This document shows positions 7,121 through 16,445 of a DNA stretch of 40,449 nt, piece after piece. The translations under genes and the position numbers were made by a program. The stretch comes from an uncultured Mediterraneibacter sp. Its GTDB lineage: Bacteria; Bacillota; Clostridia; Lachnospirales; Lachnospiraceae. A model generated the notes under the pieces. The model saw nothing but the letters and a program-made list of their open reading frames with translations. It did not search any database and was not told where the DNA came from. The first letter of the stretch is position 1, and the number at the start of each line of letters is the position of its first letter. Where the stretch lies: positions 1 through 40,449 of the forward strand of contig CALWFV010000031.1 in the NCBI GenBank assembly GCA_944377745.1, read 5' to 3'.

Positions 7121-7924
7121 GTGCTTACTATCAGCAATTATGTGAAGGCAAAGACCATCGAGGAGGCGTATGAACTGAACCAGGCACGCAACAGCCGTGT
7201 GATGGGCGGAATGATGTGGATGCGCCTTGGAAATGCCAGGGTGAAGACACTGATCGACCTGTCAGGGCTGGGGCTTGACAAGATCGAGGAGACAAACCAC
7301 GTGTTCCGGATCGGAGCGATGTGCACCCTGCGCCAGCTCGAACAGTGTGAAGAATTGAGGGAAGCTTACGGAGACGGCATTGCGGAAGCGGTGCGCCATA
7401 TCGTGGGGGTGCAGTTCCGGAACCAGGCTACAGTGGGAGGCAGCATTTACGGACGATACGGGTTCTCGGATGTGCTGACTGCACTGCTGGCGCTGGACAC
7501 TTTTGTGGAACTTTATAATGGAGGGACGATCCGCCTTTCGGAATTTGTCAACAGAAAACCGGATAAAGATATCCTCCTTTCCGTGATCATAAGAAAAGGG
7601 AAAAGGCAGTTCCGGTATCAGTCCATACGACGGACAAAGACAGATTTCCCGGTGATCGCCTGTGCTGTTGTAACAGGGATCGTGCACGGGAAGGAGTCCT
7701 GGTACATTTCCGTGGGGGCGCGACCGATGAAGGCGGCTCTCCTTGAAAAGCACTGGGAGATACCGGATGACGCTTCTGAGGAAGAGATTGAAAAATATGC
7801 TTCTGAGGCGGCTTCGGAGTTTACATACGGAACCAATATGCGGGGCAGCGCAGATTACCGGCGCCATCTGACGGAAGTGCTGCTGCGCCGTGAGATCAGC
7901 TCGATTCTTGCGGAGAGGAGATAA
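7121..7924 (+). CDS. xdhB: Xanthine dehydrogenase-type FAD-binding subunit
   Basis: FAD-domain subunit of 267 residues of a three-subunit molybdenum hydroxylase, passing electrons from the iron-sulfur subunit to an acceptor. FAD-contact motifs are visible: VMGGMMWMRLGN at 27-38 (the usual AGGTDL position) and ATVGGSIYGRYGFSD at 103-117. A GTG start at 7121 is chosen because AGGAG lies 7 bases upstream and the product then begins at the conserved domain. An in-frame ATG at 7052 would add 23 residues unlike the family. The iron-sulfur subunit begins 3 bases after the stop. Together with the next two genes it resembles E. coli XdhABC (YgeSTU) but in the order B-C-A. Confidence 0.88.
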   Translation: MLTISNYVKAKTIEEAYELNQARNSRVMGGMMWMRLGNARVKTLIDLSGLGLDKIEETNHVFRIGAMCTLRQLEQCEELREAYGDGIAEAVRHIVGVQFRNQATVGGSIYGRYGFSDVLTALLALDTFVELYNGGTIRLSEFVNRKPDKDILLSVIIRKGKRQFRYQSIRRTKTDFPVIACAVVTGIVHGKESWYISVGARPMKAALLEKHWEIPDDASEEEIEKYASEAASEFTYGTNMRGSADYRRHLTEVLLRREISSILAERR

Positions 7925-7927
7925 AGG

Positions 7928-8392
7928 ATGGAAGTGCATTTTGTTCTGAATGGGAAAAAACGGACAGTAGATGTGGCTGCGGATACTGTGCTCATGGATG
8001 TTCTGAGGAATCTCGGGTGCAAAAGCGTGAAATGCGGCTGTGAGACGACAAACTGCGGGCTTTGTACGGTCTGGATCGACGGAGAATCCCGCCTTTCCTG
8101 CTCGGTGCTGGCAGCAGGACTGGACGGACATGAGGTGACAACGCTGGAAGGCGTGGAGGAAGAAGCGGCGGAATTTGGAAAGTTCCTGGCAGAGGAAGGA
8201 GCAGAGCAGTGCGGGTTCTGCTCTCCGGGATTTATCATGAACGTACTCGCCATGATGCGGGAACTGGAGGACCCGAGCCTGGAGGAGATCCAGGAATATC
8301 TGGCTGGAAATCTGTGCAGATGCACCGGCTATATGAGTCAGCTCCGGGCGATCCGAAAATATATGTCAGTCAGAAAGGGGGCGCAGTCATGA
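7928..8392 (+). CDS. xdhC: Xanthine dehydrogenase-type 2Fe-2S subunit
   Basis: Electron-transfer subunit of 154 residues with both iron-sulfur centres of the xanthine oxidase family. The plant-type ferredoxin cluster uses Cys38, Cys43, Cys46 and Cys58 (GCETTNCGLC). The C-terminal helical cluster uses Cys95, Cys98, Cys130 and Cys132 (CGFC, CRCTGY). It links the molybdopterin subunit to the FAD subunit. The stop overlaps the next start in an ATGA arrangement, implying coupled translation and stoichiometric synthesis. Confidence 0.94.
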   Translation: MEVHFVLNGKKRTVDVAADTVLMDVLRNLGCKSVKCGCETTNCGLCTVWIDGESRLSCSVLAAGLDGHEVTTLEGVEEEAAEFGKFLAEEGAEQCGFCSPGFIMNVLAMMRELEDPSLEEIQEYLAGNLCRCTGYMSQLRAIRKYMSVRKGAQS

Positions 8393-10719
8393 AAAGGGAA
8401 AGCGAAAATGTAATAGATGTATCTGACCTGAAGATCGTGAATCATGCTGTGCCGAAAGTGGACGCGGCTTCCCTCGTCACAGGGAAAGCTGTTTATACAA
8501 ACGATATCGCGCCGGCAGACTGCCTGATCGTAAAGATCGTGAGAAGCCCTTACGCCCATGCGCTGATCGAGGATATCGATACTTCCCGTGCGGAAGCGGT
8601 TCCCGGGATCGAGTGTGTCCTTACCTATAAAGACTGCCCGGACAAGCGGTTCACTCTGGCGGGGCAGACTTATCCGGAACCCAGCCCCTATGACCGGCTG
8701 ATCCTGGATAAGAGAGTCCGTTTCGTCGGGGACGCGGCAGCGATCGTTGCAGGGGAGACGGAAGAAGCGGTCCGGAAAGCGGTGAAGCTTGTAAAGATCA
8801 GGTATAAAGTCCTGGAACCGGTGCTGGACTTCCGGAAGGCGAAGGACAACCCGATCCTGGTCCATCCCGAAGAGAACTGGAAAGCCCTCTGCCAGGTAGG
8901 CGCGGACAATAAGCGGAATCTCTGCGCCCACGGCGTGAATGAATCCGGCGATATCGAGGCAGTGCTGGCTTCCTGCGATTATGTGGTCGACCGGGTTTAC
9001 CACACAAAGGCGAACCAGCAGACTATGATGGAGACCTTCCGCACTTATACTTATTTGGATGCCTATGGGCGGCTGAACGTAGTCTCCTCCACACAGGTTC
9101 CCTTCCATGTCCGCAGGATCCTGGGAAATGCGCTGGATATCCCAAAACATAAGGTGAGAGTGATCAAACCCCGCATCGGCGGCGGTTTTGGGGCAAAGCA
9201 GACGGCGGTCTGCGAGGTCTATCCCGCATTTGTCACCTGGAAGACGGGAAAACCGGCAAAGATCATTTATACAAGAGAAGAGGCGCTGACTGCTTCCTCG
9301 CCCCGCCACGAGATGGAGATGCATGTGCGCGTGGGCGCGGATAAGGATGGAACTATCAGGGGGATCGATCTGTATACTCTCTCAAATACAGGGGCGTACG
9401 GGGAACACGGTCCGACAACAGTGGGGCTCTCCGGTCATAAGTCCATCCCTCTGTACGGGTCGCCGGAAGCGTTCCGTTTTACATACGATGTGGTCTATAC
9501 AAACGTGATGTCGGCGGGAGCCTATCGCGGCTACGGCGCTACCCAGGGAATTTTCGCGGTGGAATCCGCAGTAAACGAACTGGCACAGATCATGGGAATG
9601 GATCCCACGGTGCTGAGGGAAAAGAACCTGGTGCGGGAGGGGATGACCATGCCTGCATATTACGGCGAGACGGCGAAGAGCTGCGCCCTTGACCGGTGCC
9701 TTGCGCGGGCGAAAGAGATGATCGGATGGGATGAGAAATATCCCTGCCGTGATATGGGGAACGGAAAAGTCAGAGGAGTCGGCGTCGCAATGGCGATGCA
9801 GGGCTCGGGGATCTCCGGCGTGGATACCGGTTCTGTCTCCATTAAGGTAAATGACGACGGATATTACAGCCTGATGATCGGCGCCACGGATATGGGTACC
9901 GGCTGCGATACGATCCTGACCCAGATGGCTGCGGAATGCCTGGACTGCCGGATGGAAGATATCCTTGTACATGGGGTGGACACGGATATCTCGCCCTATG
10001 ACTGCGGATCCTACGCGTCCAGCACGACCTATGTGACCGGCATGGCAGTGGTGAAGGCGTGCGAGAGCCTGAGGGAGAAGATCTGCTCCAGGGGGGCAGA
10101 ATACCTGGGGTGTTCTGCGGATGACGTGGAATTTGACGGAGAAAAGGTAACAGATCTTAAGACAGGGAAAAGTATCTCAAGAAAAGATATCGGAAACAAG
10201 GTGATGTGTTTTAACAACGAAGTCCTGGCTGCCAGCGGGGCATATTCCTCGCCTACGTCTCCTCCGCCGTTCATGGCAGGAATCGCGGAAGTAGAAGTGG
10301 ACAAAGAGACCGGCGTTGTGGAGATGGTGGATTATGCGGCGGTAGTGGACTGCGGGACTGTAGTAAATCCGAACCTGGCGAGAGTCCAGACGGAGGGCGG
10401 TATCGCGCAGGGGATCGGCATGGCGCTGTTTGAGGATATCGTTTATAATGAAAGAGGGAAAAATTACAGCAATTCCCTCATGCAGTATAAGATCCCGACC
10501 CGCCTTGACGTGGGACAGATCCGGGTCGAGTTTGAGAGCAGCTACGAGCTCACCGGTCCCTTCGGGGCTAAGTCGATCGGGGAGATCGTGATCAATACGC
10601 CGTCCCCGGCGATTGCCAACGCGGTGCAGAACGCGACCGGTGTGATCGTGAGAGAGCTTCCGATCACTGCGGAAAAAGTGTACTACGGCATGAAAAAACT
10701 TGCGGAGGAACAGGGCTGA
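8389..10719 (+). CDS. xdhA: Xanthine dehydrogenase-type molybdopterin-binding subunit
   Basis: Catalytic subunit of 776 residues that binds the molybdenum cofactor and hydroxylates a purine such as hypoxanthine or xanthine. Motifs: GGGFGAK at about 264-270 (cofactor loop), AYRGYG at 378-383 with the substrate-facing Arg380, and GAKSIGE at about 726-732, whose Glu occupies the position of the catalytic glutamate. The ATG at 8389 overlaps the previous stop and gives a normal N-terminus; a frame extending upstream only overlaps the iron-sulfur gene. Substrate preference cannot be fixed by sequence alone; relatives act on xanthine, hypoxanthine, nicotinate or other N-heterocycles. The purine island favours a purine. 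Confidence 0.93.
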   Translation: MKRESENVIDVSDLKIVNHAVPKVDAASLVTGKAVYTNDIAPADCLIVKIVRSPYAHALIEDIDTSRAEAVPGIECVLTYKDCPDKRFTLAGQTYPEPSPYDRLILDKRVRFVGDAAAIVAGETEEAVRKAVKLVKIRYKVLEPVLDFRKAKDNPILVHPEENWKALCQVGADNKRNLCAHGVNESGDIEAVLASCDYVVDRVYHTKANQQTMMETFRTYTYLDAYGRLNVVSSTQVPFHVRRILGNALDIPKHKVRVIKPRIGGGFGAKQTAVCEVYPAFVTWKTGKPAKIIYTREEALTASSPRHEMEMHVRVGADKDGTIRGIDLYTLSNTGAYGEHGPTTVGLSGHKSIPLYGSPEAFRFTYDVVYTNVMSAGAYRGYGATQGIFAVESAVNELAQIMGMDPTVLREKNLVREGMTMPAYYGETAKSCALDRCLARAKEMIGWDEKYPCRDMGNGKVRGVGVAMAMQGSGISGVDTGSVSIKVNDDGYYSLMIGATDMGTGCDTILTQMAAECLDCRMEDILVHGVDTDISPYDCGSYASSTTYVTGMAVVKACESLREKICSRGAEYLGCSADDVEFDGEKVTDLKTGKSISRKDIGNKVMCFNNEVLAASGAYSSPTSPPPFMAGIAEVEVDKETGVVEMVDYAAVVDCGTVVNPNLARVQTEGGIAQGIGMALFEDIVYNERGKNYSNSLMQYKIPTRLDVGQIRVEFESSYELTGPFGAKSIGEIVINTPSPAIANAVQNATGVIVRELPITAEKVYYGMKKLAEEQG

Positions 10720-10765
10720 GAAGCGGGCAAGGCTGAGAGAAGAACAGAGCTGAGAATAAGGAACA

Positions 10766-10807
10766 GGGGCGGGAAGGAGAGTGTATTGCAGCTCTCCTTC
10801 CCGCCCC
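10766..10807. terminator. Strong hairpin between convergent xdhA and carbamate kinase genes
   Basis: A perfect 16-bp stem (GGGGCGGGAAGGAGAG at 10766-10781 with its complement at 10792-10807) and a 10-base loop lie between two converging operons. No long T tract follows on either strand, so termination strength is uncertain, but the position strongly suggests a shared terminator. Confidence 0.72.
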
Positions 10808-10853
10808 AGCCTCTCTTGGGTTAAACTTTTAAAAGGAATGGGTTTATCGGGTT

Positions 10854-11798
10854 TTAAAGGTGTATCCTTGTTCCGGTCTTTCCGAGGATACCGTCTTTTG
10901 CTTTTTCAAGCAGCGTGATCAGCGCCTGGCGTCCGGGCTTGGATTCCGCGAAGTCCACCGCGGCCTGCACCTTGGGAAGCATGGAACCGGGGGCAAAATG
11001 CCCTTCGTCTATGTACTGCTTTGCCTCGGCAACAGTGATGTCGCCCAGCCATTTTTCGTTCGGCTTTCCATAATTGATGGCAGCCTTTTCCACCGCGGTC
11101 AGGATGATGAGGAAATCAGCATCCAGTTCTTTGGCGAGCAGGCAGCTTGCAAAGTCTTTGTCGATCACGGCGCTGGCGCCTTTCAGGTGATTGCCCTGCC
11201 GTGTGACAGGGATCCCGCCGCCTCCGCAGGCGATGACCAGATCTCCGGAATCCACCATGGTCCGGATCGTCCCGATCTCGATGATCTCCTGAGGCTTCGG
11301 GGAAGCGACGACACGGCGGTAGCCTCTGCCGGCGTCCTCTTTCATGATATAGTCATATTTTTCCGCCATCATGTCAGCCTGTTCTTTTGTCATGAAGCGT
11401 CCGATGGGCTTGGAAGGATGCTCAAATGCCGGATCATCCGCATCCACCCGGACCTGCGTGATCATGGTAGCCACCGGGATGTCTGTGATCCCCCGGTTAA
11501 GGAGTTCCTCCCGGAGCGCGTTCTGCAGGTCATAACCGATGTAAGCCTGGCTCATTGCCACGCAGACGGACAGCGGAGTGTTGGGCTGCTGAGGATCCTC
11601 GTGTGTGAGCGCGATCATGGCGTTGTTGACCATTCCGACCTGAGGTCCGTTCCCGTGAGCCACGACCACTTCACAGCCTTCCTCGATCAGATCTACAATG
11701 GCGCGGGATGTGATCTTTACCGCTTTCATCTGTTCGGGAAGAGTATTGCCGAGGGCGTTCCCGCCCAGGGCAATGACGATTCGTTTCTTTTTTTCCAT
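10854..11798 (-). CDS. arcC: Carbamate kinase (YqeA/ArcC family)
   Basis: Cytoplasmic kinase of 314 residues that in catabolism makes ATP from carbamoyl phosphate and ADP, releasing ammonia and CO2. Family motifs: IALGGNALG at 9-17, AHGNGPQVG at 47-55, and the glycine loop CGGGGIPV in the middle. The length is normal. It is the last gene of the minus-strand ygeX-ygeY-ygeW-ridA-arcC group, the position YqeA holds in the E. coli yge/yqe cluster. With YgeW it would turn carbamoyl groups from purine breakdown into ATP. The specific coupling is inference. Confidence 0.95.
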   Translation of the reverse strand: MEKKKRIVIALGGNALGNTLPEQMKAVKITSRAIVDLIEEGCEVVVAHGNGPQVGMVNNAMIALTHEDPQQPNTPLSVCVAMSQAYIGYDLQNALREELLNRGITDIPVATMITQVRVDADDPAFEHPSKPIGRFMTKEQADMMAEKYDYIMKEDAGRGYRRVVASPKPQEIIEIGTIRTMVDSGDLVIACGGGGIPVTRQGNHLKGASAVIDKDFASCLLAKELDADFLIILTAVEKAAINYGKPNEKWLGDITVAEAKQYIDEGHFAPGSMLPKVQAAVDFAESKPGRQALITLLEKAKDGILGKTGTRIHL

Positions 11799-11816
11799 AT
11801 CTGTCAGCCTCCCGGA

Positions 11817-12200
11817 TCAATCCTCTTTTACGGAAGCAATCGTCTCGACTTCGCAGAGCACTCCTTTCGGAAGAGCTTTTACGGCAACGCAGGAGCGCGC
11901 CGGATTCCCTGTGAAATATTTCGCATATACTTCGTTGAATGAGGCGAAATCAGCCATATCCGCGAGAAAACAGGTTGTTTTCACAACGTCTGTGAAGGAA
12001 GCGCCCTGGCTCTCAAGAAGCGCCTGCACATTCTTCATGACCTGCTCCGCCTGCTCTTCAATAGTGGAACCTACTACCTCGCCGGTCTCCGGTGAGAGCG
12101 GGATCTGTCCGGAAAAGAATGCGATCCCGTTCAGAACGATTCCCTGAGAGTATGGTCCGATAGCTGCAGGTGCCTTTTTTGTTTCTACATATTTTAACAT
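11817..12200 (-). CDS. ridA: RidA family enamine/imine deaminase
   Basis: Small trimeric enzyme (127 residues) that hydrolyses reactive 2-aminoacrylate and related imines. Visible signatures: IGPYSQGI at 14-21, a GQIPL segment, and the conserved Arg in [13 protein letters not shown] near residues 99-111. The RBS AGGAGG is 9 bases upstream. Its placement after ygeW and in the same transcript as ygeX makes sense: diaminopropionate ammonia-lyase forms aminoacrylate, which RidA can convert to pyruvate and ammonia. That partnership is an inference from known chemistry. Confidence 0.95.
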   Translation of the reverse strand: MLKYVETKKAPAAIGPYSQGIVLNGIAFFSGQIPLSPETGEVVGSTIEEQAEQVMKNVQALLESQGASFTDVVKTTCFLADMADFASFNEVYAKYFTGNPARSCVAVKALPKGVLCEVETIASVKED

Positions 12201-12269
12201 TTGCGTATACCTCCTGATGAACGATGACTTTTAATAATGCCGGCTCGCTGACGCCGGTTTCATGCTGTT

Positions 12270-13463
12270 TTATTCGAAGATCCTCGGCGTGCCTTTCTCT
12301 TCCAGTTTCTTGAGGATGTCAGCCGGATCTGCGAACTTGGCAAGGAAGATCATAGCTGCGATGATGTACGGCTTGTAGCTTGCCTCTTTGTAGAGCGGAT
12401 CTCTGTAACGGTCAAATACGCTTGCGTCAACCTCTCCTTCCTCGCAGCTCACGCCTGTGATGTCAGCCGGCAGACAGTGCAGATAAAGTGCTTTGCCGTC
12501 CTTTGTGGTCGCCATCAGTTCTTCTGTGCATGCCCAGTCTTTGTGCTGTGCGTTCTGTGCCAGGAGTTCTTTCTCCAGTTCTTTGATGCCCTCGAAGTCA
12601 CCGTTGCCATAAAGCTCTGTACGTTTCTCCATTGCCGCGAAAGGAGCCCAGCTCTTCGGATATACGATGTCCGCGTCCTTGAACGCCTCTGCCATGCTGT
12701 TCGTCTTTGTGAAGGAACCGCCGGATTTCTTCGCGTTCTCAGCTGCAACAGCTTCAACTTCCGGGAATACCTCGTATCCTTCCGGGTGAGCGAGCACGAC
12801 GTCCATTCCGAAACGTGTCATCAGTCCGATCACGCCTTGGGGAACGGAGAGCGGTTTGCCGTAGGACGGAGAGTACGCCCATGACATTGCAATCTTCTTG
12901 CCCTTCAGGTTCTCAACGCCGCCAAATTCGTGGATGATGTGGAGCATGTCCGCCATTGCCTGTGTCGGGTGGTCGATATCGCACTGAAGGTTTACGAGGG
13001 TCGGTTTCTGCTCCAGTATACCGTCCTTGTTCCCCTGAGTCACAGCGTCAACCACCTCGTGCATGTAAGCATTTCCCTTTCCGATATACATGTCGTCGCG
13101 GATTCCGATGACGTCAGCCATGAAAGAGATCATGTTCGCTGTCTCGCGGACTGTCTCGCCGTGGGCAACCTGGGATTTGCCCTCGTCCAGATCCTGAACT
13201 TCAAGGCCCAGCATGTTGCAGGCGGAAGCGAAGGAGAAGCGGGTACGGGTGGAGTTGTCGCGGAAAAGAGAGATTCCGAGGCCGCTCTCGAATACCTTTG
13301 TGGAAATGTTGTGTTCACGCATGTAGCGGAGAGCATCCGCTATGGTGAAGACCGCTTCCAGCTCTTCGTCTGTCTTCTCCCATGTAAGGAAAAAGTCGCC
13401 GTTGTACATATCCTTGAAGTTGAGTGAGTTCAGCTTATCGATATAATCCTGTAATGTTTTCAT
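12270..13463 (-). CDS. ygeW: YgeW-type knotted carbamoyltransferase
   Basis: Transcarbamylase-fold enzyme of 397 residues, close to the E. coli YgeW length. The carbamoyl-phosphate loop STRTR is at 71-75 and the HCLPAD motif at 329-334. The YgeW subgroup differs from ornithine and aspartate transcarbamylases and its natural substrate was long unknown. In this cluster it probably runs in the phosphorolytic direction on a ureido compound made from a purine ring, giving carbamoyl phosphate for the nearby carbamate kinase (inference). The RBS AAGGAGGA precedes the start. It belongs to the minus-strand operon with ygeY and ridA. Confidence 0.94.
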   Translation of the reverse strand: MKTLQDYIDKLNSLNFKDMYNGDFFLTWEKTDEELEAVFTIADALRYMREHNISTKVFESGLGISLFRDNSTRTRFSFASACNMLGLEVQDLDEGKSQVAHGETVRETANMISFMADVIGIRDDMYIGKGNAYMHEVVDAVTQGNKDGILEQKPTLVNLQCDIDHPTQAMADMLHIIHEFGGVENLKGKKIAMSWAYSPSYGKPLSVPQGVIGLMTRFGMDVVLAHPEGYEVFPEVEAVAAENAKKSGGSFTKTNSMAEAFKDADIVYPKSWAPFAAMEKRTELYGNGDFEGIKELEKELLAQNAQHKDWACTEELMATTKDGKALYLHCLPADITGVSCEEGEVDASVFDRYRDPLYKEASYKPYIIAAMIFLAKFADPADILKKLEEKGTPRIFE

Positions 13464-13505
13464 TTTGTTTTATCCTCCTTGATTTAGAAACTTTTTTGAT
13501 ATGTT

Positions 13506-14816
13506 CTATTCGCAATAGCATTCCGGAAGCGCCGCGTATACAGCCGCGCAGGTCACAAGATCCTGCTTCCATGTCTTCTCGTTCGGCGCATGTGCCTGAG
13601 CCTCGGCTCCCGGTCCGAATCCGATGCACGGGATCCCGTTTCTGCCCATGATGGAAACGCCGTTTGTGGAGAAGGTCCATTTGTCTGTCAGCGGGCGGCT
13701 CTGGCGCATTTCCAGAGTTTCTTCTGCGCCGATCCTCTTGTCGCCGTAAAGGGAAGTGTAGGCTTTCTCCAGGGCTTTTGTGACCTTGTGGTCTTTCGGG
13801 ATCGCCCAGGTCGGGAAGTAACACTCGATCTCATAAACGCATCCGGTGTAGGACGGGCGGTCATAGTTGTACATGGAGACCACAACGTCGTCGCCGTATT
13901 TCTTTACGTTCGGAAGAGCACGGATCTCGTCCAGGCAGCTCTCCCATGTCTCGCCGAATGTCATGCGGCGGTCCAGAGAAACCGCACAGGAATCAGCTAC
14001 CGCGCAGCGGCTGGGTGAAGTATAGAAGATCTGGGAAACGGTCACTGTACCGCGACCCAGGAACCGTGCTTCCTCCCAGTCCGGATTGTATTTCGGGTTC
14101 AGCATCTTGACCAGACCTTTGATCTCGGTCTCGTCCGCGTCGTCGTTTTCGTTGAGGGCACGGACGTCCTGAAGGATATCAGCCATCTTGTAGATCGCGT
14201 TGTCTCCGCGCTCCGGAGCAGAGCCGTGGCAGGAGACGCCCTTCACATCGATGCGGATCTCCATACGCCCTCTCTGTCCGCGGTAGATGCCGCCGTCTGT
14301 GGGCTCTGTGGATACGACAAATTCCGGACGGATCTTATCCTCGTTGATGATATACTGCCAGCACAGCCCGTCGCAGTCCTCTTCCTGGACAGTACCGACG
14401 ACCATGATCCTGCAGCCTTCGGGGATCAGGTCAAGATCTTTCATGATCCTTGCCCCGTAAACAGCGGATACAAGTCCGCCGCACTGGTCGGATACGCCGC
14501 GCCCGCCGATCTCTGTATCTGTCTCGTACCCTTCGTACGGATCAAAAGTCCAGTTGTCGATATTTCCGATCCCGACGGTATCAATGTGCGCGTCGTAAGC
14601 GATGATCCTGTCCCCGGTCCCCATATATCCGATGACATTTCCCTGGGGATCGATGACAACCTCGTCAAAATCCAGTTTTTTCATCTCGGCAGCGATCGTT
14701 TCGATGTGTGCCTTCTCGTCACAGCTTTCTCCCGGATTTTTTACGATCGCACGGAGGAAAGCGGTCATATCTTTTTCATAGTTCTGAGCAGCTTCTTTGA
14801 TCTTGTTTAAATCCAT
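13506..14816 (-). CDS. ygeY: YgeY family M20-type metallohydrolase
   Basis: Zinc-dependent hydrolase of the M20/ArgE/DapE class, 436 residues, known in databases as the YgeY selenium-metabolism-linked hydrolase. Metal and catalytic positions can be seen: His77 and Asp79 in [10 protein letters not shown], Asp110 in [10 protein letters not shown], the Glu145-Glu146 pair in VQEEDCDG, and a late His409 in [13 protein letters not shown]20 enzymes cleave amide or carbamoyl bonds, so here it is expected to open or deacylate a ureido/amide intermediate upstream of YgeX. The exact substrate is not shown by the sequence. It lies between ygeX and ygeW on the same strand. Confidence 0.93.
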   Translation of the reverse strand: MDLNKIKEAAQNYEKDMTAFLRAIVKNPGESCDEKAHIETIAAEMKKLDFDEVVIDPQGNVIGYMGTGDRIIAYDAHIDTVGIGNIDNWTFDPYEGYETDTEIGGRGVSDQCGGLVSAVYGARIMKDLDLIPEGCRIMVVGTVQEEDCDGLCWQYIINEDKIRPEFVVSTEPTDGGIYRGQRGRMEIRIDVKGVSCHGSAPERGDNAIYKMADILQDVRALNENDDADETEIKGLVKMLNPKYNPDWEEARFLGRGTVTVSQIFYTSPSRCAVADSCAVSLDRRMTFGETWESCLDEIRALPNVKKYGDDVVVSMYNYDRPSYTGCVYEIECYFPTWAIPKDHKVTKALEKAYTSLYGDKRIGAEETLEMRQSRPLTDKWTFSTNGVSIMGRNGIPCIGFGPGAEAQAHAPNEKTWKQDLVTCAAVYAALPECYCE

Positions 14817-14929
14817 CGTTTCTTCTCTCCTTTACAAATGAATGTGGCGTCAGCGCGCGTTCAGGTTTCCCAAAAGACTGTGCGGCGCTGAACATGGTGG
14901 TCGGGTTCTCTATGGTAAAGAAACGGCCT

Positions 14930-16135
14930 TTATCTGTCGTTTCCGTCCCAGACGATTGATTCATACCGCTGCGGGTCCGTATCGCCCTCGGTGGAGAAGA
15001 GCAGTACACGGGAAGTTTCATCCAGTCCCAGGTGCTCTCTCAGCGGCCGGTATTCTTCCATTGTCATGATGCATGCCAGAGTTCCGAAAGGCGCGGCTCC
15101 GGATTCCCCTGACGTTACCGGCTGATCTCCTTTGATCGGAGCGGCGAGCATGCGCATTCCCTTCGCTGCCGCCCAGTCCGGCGTGGAGATAAAGGTGTCG
15201 ACATGGTTTTTCAGGATATCCCAGGAGATCGTGTTGGGCTCGCCGCAGGCAAGTCCTGCCATGATAGTTACCATATCGCCGTCCACGATCCGGATCCCGC
15301 CGTCCCCGGCGCAGGCGCCCTTGTACAGGCATGCGGCAGCGGAAGCTTCTACCACAACGACTTTCGGAGGATTCTCCGGATAGCGGTTTGCGAAATATCC
15401 CTGTACTGCTCCGGCAAGGGAGCCGACTCCTGCCTGGATGAAAACGTGGGTCGGACGGTCGCAGCCGTAATCGTGGAGCTGTTCGTCCGCCTCCATCGCC
15501 ATAGTGCCGTAGCCCTGCATGATCCAGGAAGGGATCTCCTCATAGCCGTCCCATGCGGTATCCTGTACCATGACGCCGTTTTCGGTCTTTTCTGCCATGG
15601 CGTTTGCCATGCGGACACATTCGTCATAGTTGTATTCTTCGATCGTAGCCTGAGCGCCTTCTGCAAGGATGTTGTTGAGCCTTGTCTGCGTGCTGCCCTT
15701 TGGCATGAGCACGACGGCTTTCTGTCCCAGCTTATTCGCTGCCCATGCAACACCGCGCCCGTGGTTGCCGTCCGTGGCGGTGAAGAAGGTGGCCTGTCCG
15801 AATTCTTTTTTGAGCTCTTCGGATGTAAGTACATTATAAGGAAGTTCGGATACATCCTTTCCGGTCTGCTTTGCTATGTAGCGTGCCATCGCGAAAGATC
15901 CGCCCAGCACCTTGAACGCGTTCAGCCCGAACCGGTAGGACTCGTCCTTGACATAGACTTCACCCAGACCGAGGCGGGATGCCATATGGTCCAGCTTTGC
16001 GAGGGGAGTGACGGAATACTGCGGAAAGCTCTCATGAAATGTGCGGGCTTTCCGGACTTCGTCAAGTCCCATGATCTTCAGATTGGCGTCCTCTGTCTTG
16101 GGCATGGTGTTTACTGCCCATTTGATTGTTTCCAT
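14930..16135 (-). CDS. ygeX: Diaminopropionate ammonia-lyase
   Basis: PLP enzyme of 401 residues that splits 2,3-diaminopropionate into pyruvate and two ammonia. The Schiff-base Lys75 lies in GLNAFKVLGGS, the phosphate-binding glycine-rich loop in GVGSLAGAVQ, and TDGNHGRGVAWAA is the fold-type II Asn loop. The length matches E. coli DpaL/YgeX. AAAGGAGG lies about 7 bases upstream of the start. It is the first enzyme gene of the minus-strand group and yields the main carbon product, pyruvate. A 114-base gap before ygeY contains no gene. Confidence 0.95.
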   Translation of the reverse strand: METIKWAVNTMPKTEDANLKIMGLDEVRKARTFHESFPQYSVTPLAKLDHMASRLGLGEVYVKDESYRFGLNAFKVLGGSFAMARYIAKQTGKDVSELPYNVLTSEELKKEFGQATFFTATDGNHGRGVAWAANKLGQKAVVLMPKGSTQTRLNNILAEGAQATIEEYNYDECVRMANAMAEKTENGVMVQDTAWDGYEEIPSWIMQGYGTMAMEADEQLHDYGCDRPTHVFIQAGVGSLAGAVQGYFANRYPENPPKVVVVEASAAACLYKGACAGDGGIRIVDGDMVTIMAGLACGEPNTISWDILKNHVDTFISTPDWAAAKGMRMLAAPIKGDQPVTSGESGAAPFGTLACIMTMEEYRPLREHLGLDETSRVLLFSTEGDTDPQRYESIVWDGNDR

Positions 16136-16170
16136 TGTGAAACCTCCTTTTATAATGAAATTTATCTTAT

Positions 16171-16444
16171 GATCCTGCGCCAGCCTGATTCCGCCTGCGG
16201 CTTCATCAGGCTGAGGGCGGACGCCCTATGCCGTCTCCATCATCCCCATCCATTCGCAAACTCTGTTTGCGATGGCTGGTGCTGCCGTATCCGGCGCAGG
16301 GGAGTGGATCGAGATGATCCTGCGCCAGCCTGATTCCGCCTGCGGCTTCATCAGGCTGAGGGCGGACGCCCTATGCCGTCTCCATCATCCCCATCCATCC
16401 GCAAACCCGTTTGCGATGGCTGGTGCTGCCGTATCCGGCGCAGG
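16171..16444. repeat. Two tandem copies of a 130-bp foldable repeat
   Basis: Copy 1 (16171-16300) and copy 2 (16316-16444) are nearly identical and separated by 15 bases. Each unit starts with GATCCTGCGCC and ends with GGCGCAGG, which pair. Inside are further hairpins: GCCTGAT with ATCAGGC, GGGC with GCCC, and CGCAAA with TTTGCG. The visible differences between copies (a CTCTG/CCCG change with a one-base deletion, and a nearby T/C) lie in the last loop or its closing base, leaving the stem intact. The repeat lies between the regulator stop codon and ygeX on one transcript. No ORF is supported. It may be a mobile palindromic element or an RNA control element. Confidence 0.9.
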
Positions 16445-16445
16445 A

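Noticed and set aside
10860-11942. Plus-strand open frame of 360 codons opposite carbamate kinase
   Set aside because: Antisense shadow over conserved arcC and ridA genes.
16171-16444. CRISPR array
   Set aside because: Only two units of about 130 bp separated by 15 bases, with internal hairpins; there are no short repeats with regular spacers and no cas genes.
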